Shown here piece by piece: positions 13,915-17,719 of a DNA stretch of 17,719 bases (its first letter is position 1; every line of letters begins with the position of its first letter). The DNA lies in assembly GCF_020741395.1 (NCBI RefSeq), contig NZ_DYZA01000018.1, positions 1 through 17,719 on the forward strand, given 5' to 3'. The translations under genes and the position numbers were made by a program. Below the pieces are notes generated by a model that worked only from the letters and a program-made list of their open reading frames with translations, did not search any database and was not told where the DNA came from. The DNA comes from Mailhella massiliensis (GTDB lineage Bacteria; Desulfobacterota; Desulfovibrionia; Desulfovibrionales; Desulfovibrionaceae).

Positions 13915-15426
13915 TCAATTCTCCGCAACGGCAATATCGCCGTCCAGCAGGATACGGGCCTGCGACACGGCAATGTTGAACCGTCCGCGCGCTTTCTTCG
14001 CCACCGGAGCGGAACGTGCGCCCGAAAGAGTATCGGGATTGACGAACTTGCCGTTCTTCCTGACGCGGAAATCAAGATGCGGCCCTGTGGCGATGCCGGT
14101 AGCGCCCACAAAGGCCACCACCTCGCCCTGTTCAACCTTCTGCCCTACCTTCAAGGAAGAGGCGAAACGGGAAAGGTGGGCATACTGCGTTTCAATGCCC
14201 CCGCTGTGCCTGAGAATGAGGGTATTGCCGTAGCCGTTCTTCCAGCCGCGGAACGTCACGGTACCGGCGCCGAGGGCCTTGACGGGCGTACCCTTGGGGG
14301 CGGCGTAATCGACGCCCTGATGGGGACGAACCTTCCCGAAGATGGGATGCTTGCGGTGCATGGTATAACCGGAGCTTACTCTCGTGAAATGAAGCGGGGC
14401 CTTCAAAAACTGCGTTTCCAGAGAACTTCCGTCTGCGGCGAAATACCTTGCCCTGCCGCCCTCTTCCACAAAGCGGAATGCCTCGAACGCCTTGCCGTCA
14501 TTGGTAAAACGCGCGGCGATGATATCGCCGTAACGGCGGAATTCGTCGCCGAGATATTTCTTTTCCACCACCAGCTCGAACGTATCGCCTTCCTGTACGT
14601 CCTTCACAAAGTTGATCTGATGGCTGAACACCTCGGCCAGACGCACTGCCAGGTTGGCGGATTCCCCGGCATCGGCCATGGCTTCAAACAACGAAGAACG
14701 TATAACGCCGCTCACCTTGACCATTTTTATATCGAATTCCAGAACGTCCACGCGGGCGCTAAAGCCCTCTTCCCCGCGTTCCACCACCAGGCGGCTTTCC
14801 TCGTCGATATCGTAGACAAAACGCGTCACGCGCTCATCCTGCGCACGACGCTCCACACTGAACAGATGCCCGGGCATGAGTCTTGTCAGAGGATAGACGG
14901 AGGAAGCCGCTTTTACTGCCTGATCCGTCTCATTATTGTCCAGCCAGGTGAGAAGAATCGCTCCCGCGTTATCGCCGCTTCGTATGGCGCTGCGGAAAAC
15001 CTGCGTGCCGCATCCCGAGTCCTCCACCATGTAGCGCTTATCCTTTTCCCACGGCACGGCTTCGGAATAGTTCGGGATGCACATACCTTCCCGAGCCGAA
15101 AGAAAAGCGTGCAGGGAATCGTCGTAACGGGGAGCAGGGCTCTCTTCTTCACCGGAAAGCCCCCCCTCACCCCACAAATCCTTCATCAAGGAAAGGCCGC
15201 TGCCCAGTGAAGCGAGCTGTTCCGGCCCCTGCTCGGGCACGTCCATCCCCAAGGAAAAATCATGCGGCTTTACGGCATGGGAAAACAGGGCGCTGTCGGC
15301 AGAAAAGGAAGCGTTCGCCCCCTCTTCCCGGGAAAAGAACACACCCGCAGCCACAGCCGCGCCAAGAAGGACAATACAGAGAGCACACGCGGGCAACGCG
15401 CGGAATACTTGATATTTTTTTATCAT
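13915..15426 (-). CDS. M23-family (LytM/MepM-like) murein endopeptidase, membrane-anchored
   Basis: A 503-residue protein with a short cytoplasmic start (MIKKYQVFR) and one hydrophobic segment (about 9-31) acting as a signal anchor or signal peptide. The periplasmic part has an OapA/MepM-like N-terminal domain (about 110-345, with VSGVIRSSLFEAM and VQEGDTFELVVEKKY). A C-terminal LytM domain (about 350-460) has HQGVD (H369, D373), the catalytic-type YAHLS (H417) and TGPHLDFRV (H450). The usual zinc-ligand His of the HxH motif is Asp452 here. MepM-type enzymes cut peptide cross-links during wall growth. The ATG at 15426 is chosen because it precedes the membrane segment; only a weak SD is seen. 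The frame extends upstream to 15561 without protein-like character. queA follows on the same strand. Confidence 0.85.
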   Translation of the reverse strand: MIKKYQVFRALPACALCIVLLGAAVAAGVFFSREEGANASFSADSALFSHAVKPHDFSLGMDVPEQGPEQLASLGSGLSLMKDLWGEGGLSGEEESPAPRYDDSLHAFLSAREGMCIPNYSEAVPWEKDKRYMVEDSGCGTQVFRSAIRSGDNAGAILLTWLDNNETDQAVKAASSVYPLTRLMPGHLFSVERRAQDERVTRFVYDIDEESRLVVERGEEGFSARVDVLEFDIKMVKVSGVIRSSLFEAMADAGESANLAVRLAEVFSHQINFVKDVQEGDTFELVVEKKYLGDEFRRYGDIIAARFTNDGKAFEAFRFVEEGGRARYFAADGSSLETQFLKAPLHFTRVSSGYTMHRKHPIFGKVRPHQGVDYAAPKGTPVKALGAGTVTFRGWKNGYGNTLILRHSGGIETQYAHLSRFASSLKVGQKVEQGEVVAFVGATGIATGPHLDFRVRKNGKFVNPDTLSGARSAPVAKKARGRFNIAVSQARILLDGDIAVAEN

Positions 15427-15500
15427 AATAACCGACACTAAAAGCTGAACGACGCAGAAAATATACGAAAAAAGGGAACGTCTAGGGGGTATATAACCAA

Positions 15501-15527
15501 AAAACCGCTTGTTTATGCAAGCGTTTT
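15501..15527. repeat. Stem-loop with A/T flanks upstream of the M23 gene
   Basis: CGCTTG (15506-15511) pairs with CAAGCG (15518-15523) over a TTTATG loop. AAAA and TTTT extend the stem on both sides past one bulged C. It resembles a small bidirectional terminator. On the minus strand it lies 75 nt upstream of the M23 start, so it may insulate that gene or lie in its leader. Confidence 0.45.
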
Positions 15528-15612
15528 CTGGTAAAAAAATTATGCCCGGCATTCTGCCCACTCAGAAACACCCCCTTGTTCAGTGATGTATTTTTTATGA
15601 AATCACCATATG

Positions 15613-15621
15613 TTATACACA
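15613..15621 (+). promoter_or_regulatory. DnaA-box-like nonamer
   Basis: TTATACACA fits the degenerate DnaA box TTATNCACA exactly and lies in the AT-richer gap about 700 nt upstream of dnaN. It is the only full match I found in the gap, so by itself it does not show an origin; a single such 9-mer can occur by chance. Confidence 0.3.
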
Positions 15622-16223
15622 TCATTCCGGGCAGGGCGCAAAAAGAAAAAAAATTTTATCCGCCCGTATTCCCCACTTTTCTCCCCCCTCCGCAACGGAT
15701 GAAAAATCTCTCCTACCAAGAAAAAACCCGTTCCTCCATCCACGACACGCCCCCCTTTTCCTGTCTGAGGGATCCCTCCGCTTTCCGCTTCAGCCCGTTC
15801 TTCTGCGGGAATACCGGGAACGACACTTCACCTTTTTTCGACGCCGCGGCGGAAAAGAAAGTTATGAACCAAAAAAGGGCCCTGCTTTTCGGAAACAGAC
15901 TCTGTTCTCTGTCTCAGTTTCTGGAAAAGCCGTCATTCTTCAGGAAGGATTTGTAATATAACACTATGAATTTATGGAAGATACTAGAAATTTCCATATG
16001 GGAAGAAAAGCTTGATCATCCTCCCCAGGCCTCTTGTCGCCGTGCAGAAGCCTATGGCAGAACACCTCGTAAGACAGGGATATATCCTATGGAGAATATT
16101 GACCAAAATAAAGTTACGAACAATGATGCGCACAGAGACGGCACAAAGCTGACGAAAAGGTGCGCAAACAGCGCGTACAGCCGCTTCTTCGCGCCGGAAT
16201 GTACGCAAGAAATTTTTCCGTTC

Positions 16224-16257
16224 CTGTTTTTGTTCCTATAAAAAAGAACAAAAACAG
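16224..16257. repeat. Perfect 12-bp inverted repeat upstream of dnaN
   Basis: CTGTTTTTGTTC (16224-16235) and GAACAAAAACAG (16246-16257) flank a 10-nt A/T-rich loop, CTATAAAAAA. The loop includes TATAAA (16237-16242), a possible -10 element. There is no following T-run, so it looks like an operator spanning a promoter, or an mRNA leader stem. It ends 60 nt before the dnaN start. Confidence 0.65.
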
Positions 16258-16280
16258 ATAGTTATTATGGATAGGAACAA
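16230..16280. repeat. Second, overlapping inverted repeat TTGTTCCTAT / ATAGGAACAA
   Basis: TTGTTCCTAT (16230-16239) is the exact reverse complement of ATAGGAACAA (16271-16280). Its left arm overlaps the left arm of the 12-bp repeat at 16224-16257, so in RNA the two stems could not form together. It may also be two half-sites for one DNA-binding protein. Confidence 0.55.
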
Positions 16281-16317
16281 AGTGTCGACTCTTAACCTTC
16301 TACTATAAGGAAAAAGC

Positions 16318-17481
16318 ATGTATTTAACCGTCAAAAAGGAACAGATCATCGAAGGCCTTCAGAAAGCCGCGTCCATTATCCCCAGTAAGGCGGGGGCGGC
16401 GTATCTTCGTTCCATCTGGCTTCAGGCCGTACGCAGCCCCGAAGGGGACAGGCTTACCATCATGTCTACGGATGTGAACATCGAATTCACCGGCACCTAC
16501 CCCGTCGAAATCCAAGAAGAGGGCACTGCAGGTGTAAACGGACGGGCGTTTGTGGAGCTTCTGCGCCGCCTGCCTGGAGGAGAGATCAGCCTGAAGCTGG
16601 ACGAGGCCACCCATATTCTTTCTGTGGAACAGGGGAGGCGCTCCTACAAGTTGCCCACCGTGGATCCGGTATGGTTCCAGCCGTTGCCGCCCTTTCCTGA
16701 AGAAGGTGCAGTCCTCTGGTCCGGCGATTTTTTCCAGGACGTCATCGACAGGGTGGCCTTCTGTATCAGCGACGACGACAGCGCCGAAGGGTTGGCCTGC
16801 CTGTACCTCAAGGCCGGGGAGAAAGGGAACGTGGATGTGTGCGGCCTGAACGGCCATCAGTTCGCCATGGTACGCTTTATCAATGATGAACTGGCTCGCC
16901 TTCTTCCTGAAAACGGCCTGCTCATCCAAAAAAAATACGTCAATGAGCTACGTAAGTGGCTGGGAAGCGACGAAGTCATGCTGAACATCAGCGAACGTCG
17001 TTTTCATGTCCGCACGGGCTCCGGCAGTGAGACACTGAGCATTCCGCGAAGTGCCAATTTCAGCTATCCCGACCACCTGAGCTTCCTTGCCAGGCTGGAC
17101 GGCGACCATACCTCACAGCTTGATGTCGACCGCCGCGAGACCTTGAACGCGCTGGATCGCCTGCTCATCTTCAACAATGACAGCGACCGCTGCACCTATT
17201 TCCGCTTCTCTCCCCAAGAAGTGGAGCTTTCCGCCCAGGGGCAGGAAACCGGTTCCGCTACGGAACACCTGGAAGGAGCGTTCTCGGGCGATCTGGAATT
17301 CATAGCCTTCCCCACCCGCAGCCTTATGGACATACTCGGACATTTCCAGTCTCAGAGCCTTCATTATGTCTTCACCGGAGCTGAAGGCCCCTGCGGCATC
17401 ACCGGTTCTGAAGACGCACAGTATACCGTTATTCTCATGCCTATGAAGATTGGGGATGCAGTTTATTACACGGAAGAATAA
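16318..17481 (+). CDS. dnaN: DNA polymerase III beta subunit (sliding clamp)
   Basis: A 387-residue protein, near the usual 365-390. It forms the ring that tethers the replicative polymerase to DNA. It begins MYLTVKKEQIIEGLQKAASIIPSK, the standard first strand and helix, and shows three repeated clamp folds with family landmarks: STDVNIEFTGTYPVEI, YKLPTVDPVWFQPLP, CGLNGHQFAMVRF, and the C-terminal strand ending VILMPMKI, equivalent to the MPMRL tail that lines the clamp-binding pocket. The tail is extended by GDAVYYTEE. AAGGA (16307-16311) lies 6 nt before the ATG. A strong terminator follows and the likely gyrB gene comes next. dnaA is not upstream, which departs from the common dnaA-dnaN order. 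Confidence 0.94.
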   Translation: MYLTVKKEQIIEGLQKAASIIPSKAGAAYLRSIWLQAVRSPEGDRLTIMSTDVNIEFTGTYPVEIQEEGTAGVNGRAFVELLRRLPGGEISLKLDEATHILSVEQGRRSYKLPTVDPVWFQPLPPFPEEGAVLWSGDFFQDVIDRVAFCISDDDSAEGLACLYLKAGEKGNVDVCGLNGHQFAMVRFINDELARLLPENGLLIQKKYVNELRKWLGSDEVMLNISERRFHVRTGSGSETLSIPRSANFSYPDHLSFLARLDGDHTSQLDVDRRETLNALDRLLIFNNDSDRCTYFRFSPQEVELSAQGQETGSATEHLEGAFSGDLEFIAFPTRSLMDILGHFQSQSLHYVFTGAEGPCGITGSEDAQYTVILMPMKIGDAVYYTEE

Positions 17482-17508
17482 ACAATTCCCTGACCCGTGC
17501 ATACGAAG

Positions 17509-17548
17509 CGGCCCGAAACTTTCAAGGAAAAGTCTCGGGCCGTTTTTT
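17509..17548 (+). terminator. Strong intrinsic terminator of dnaN
   Basis: CGGCCCGA (17509-17516) pairs with TCGGGCCG (17535-17542), and an inner ACTTT/AAAGT continues the stem past one mismatch. TTTTTT follows at 17543-17548. It implies that the next gene is transcribed mainly from its own promoter. Confidence 0.9.
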
Positions 17549-17573
17549 GTTACGGCCTTTTCCGAGAACGACT

Positions 17574-17590
17574 TGTTCCGAAATGGAACA
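17574..17590. promoter_or_regulatory. Inverted repeat TGTTCC-N5-GGAACA upstream of the putative gyrB
   Basis: TGTTCC (17574-17579) and GGAACA (17585-17590) form a perfect 6-5-6 inverted repeat about 75 nt before the start codon. The TTGTTCC half-site also occurs in both inverted repeats upstream of dnaN. The size and position suit a dimeric repressor or activator site; no known consensus is matched with confidence. Confidence 0.45.
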
Positions 17591-17665
17591 TTTTCAGATG
17601 CCGTTACTCAGCAAAAAGCAGAATAAAAAGCGACAGCAGATATTATGTTTGCTATTTAAGGAAAT

Positions 17666-17719
17666 ATGTCTTCTTTAGAGTCTGAGAAAGACGGTACGGG
17701 AAGAAGCCGTGGCAAAGCC
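17666..17719 (+). CDS. gyrB: Start of a gene running off the window, probably DNA gyrase subunit B
   Basis: Eighteen codons are visible, MSSLESEKDGTGRSRGKA, with AAGGA at 17657-17661, about 4 nt before the ATG. The residues are a polar, unstructured lead-in and are not diagnostic; the GHKL ATPase motifs would lie beyond the window. The gyrB assignment rests on the common dnaN-gyrB gene order, allowing for recF, which sits between them in many bacteria but is absent in others. recF is the alternative, though its start usually enters the first strand of the ATPase at once. Confidence 0.5.
   Translation, partial: MSSLESEKDGTGRSRGKA

Larger units (their letters stand above)
15427..16317. other. 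891-nt non-coding, AT-richer region upstream of dnaN
   Basis: I find no supported gene here. Plus-strand frames at 15576-15956 and 15966-16241 lack SD sequences and have Pro/Phe/Ser-rich composition without domain character. The stretch contains a stem-loop at 15501-15527, one DnaA-box-like nonamer at 15613-15621, a palindrome GGATATATCC at 16078-16087, and strong inverted repeats at 16224-16280. dnaA, often next to dnaN, is not here. The region may hold an origin remnant, an untranslated RNA, or only the promoters of the two flanking genes. Confidence 0.6.

Noticed and set aside
14077..15210. 377-codon plus-strand frame opposite the M23 gene
   Set aside because: The M23 motifs lie on the minus strand. 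The plus-strand product has no recognisable domain.
15584..15607. GTGAT...ATCAC as a CRP-type site
   Set aside because: The arms are separated by 14 nt, not the 6 nt of a CRP/FNR site, so it does not fit the family geometry.
15576..15956. 126-codon plus-strand frame in the gap before dnaN
   Set aside because: No SD, Pro/Phe/Ser-rich composition and no domain character; it looks like chance reading through AT-richer DNA.
15966..16241. 91-codon plus-strand frame just upstream of dnaN
   Set aside because: The nearest purine-rich AGGAAGGA is about 17 nt from the ATG, too far to serve as an SD. The product looks random and runs through the inverted-repeat arm.

Overview
The window looks like chromosome of a Gram-negative bacterium, most plausibly a member of the Desulfovibrionaceae (Desulfovibrio/Bilophila/Mailhella-like). 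The support is an LPS heptose epimerase, an outer-membrane-type lipoprotein and a high-GC core genome; the family name is inference from the character of the proteins and was not tested by a search. There is no rRNA, tRNA, CRISPR array, transposase or phage gene. Thirteen complete protein genes and one partial gene are supported.

Layout. (1) 214-2440, plus strand: an SLC13/DASS anion transporter, a hairpin terminator, then a CRP/FNR-type regulator. (2) 2478-3110, minus: RdgB-type XTP/dITP pyrophosphatase, divergent from (3) 3202-6033, plus: rimO and a multidomain META-type lipoprotein 12 nt apart. (4) 6210-10021, minus: a unit read from right to left. It begins with a 606-aa protein that has a charged Arg-rich tail, a chorismate-mutase-like helical stretch and an EPSP-synthase-like fold with most active-site residues replaced. 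A 98-aa coiled-coil protein overlaps its 3' end, followed by a bidirectional hairpin, a YkgJ-type cysteine-cluster protein and hldD (4-nt overlap). (5) 10287-10934, plus: a class I methyltransferase, convergent with (6) 11012-11539, minus: a small P-loop kinase-like protein. (7) 11911-12558, plus: a Prx6-type peroxiredoxin with a Fur/PerR-like operator. (8) 12711-15426, minus: an M23 endopeptidase followed by queA. (9) 15427-16317: an 891-nt AT-richer non-coding stretch with one DnaA-box-like site and strong inverted repeats, then dnaN (16318-17481), a strong terminator, and the first 18 codons of what is probably gyrB.

Most genes are housekeeping: nucleotide-pool sanitation, ribosomal protein and tRNA modification, LPS heptose synthesis, cell-wall hydrolysis, the replication clamp and peroxide defence. 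The most unusual item is the degenerate EPSP-synthase-like protein with its overlapping coiled-coil partner. Second are the TTGTTCC-based inverted repeats upstream of both dnaN and the putative gyrB, together with the absence of dnaA next to dnaN.
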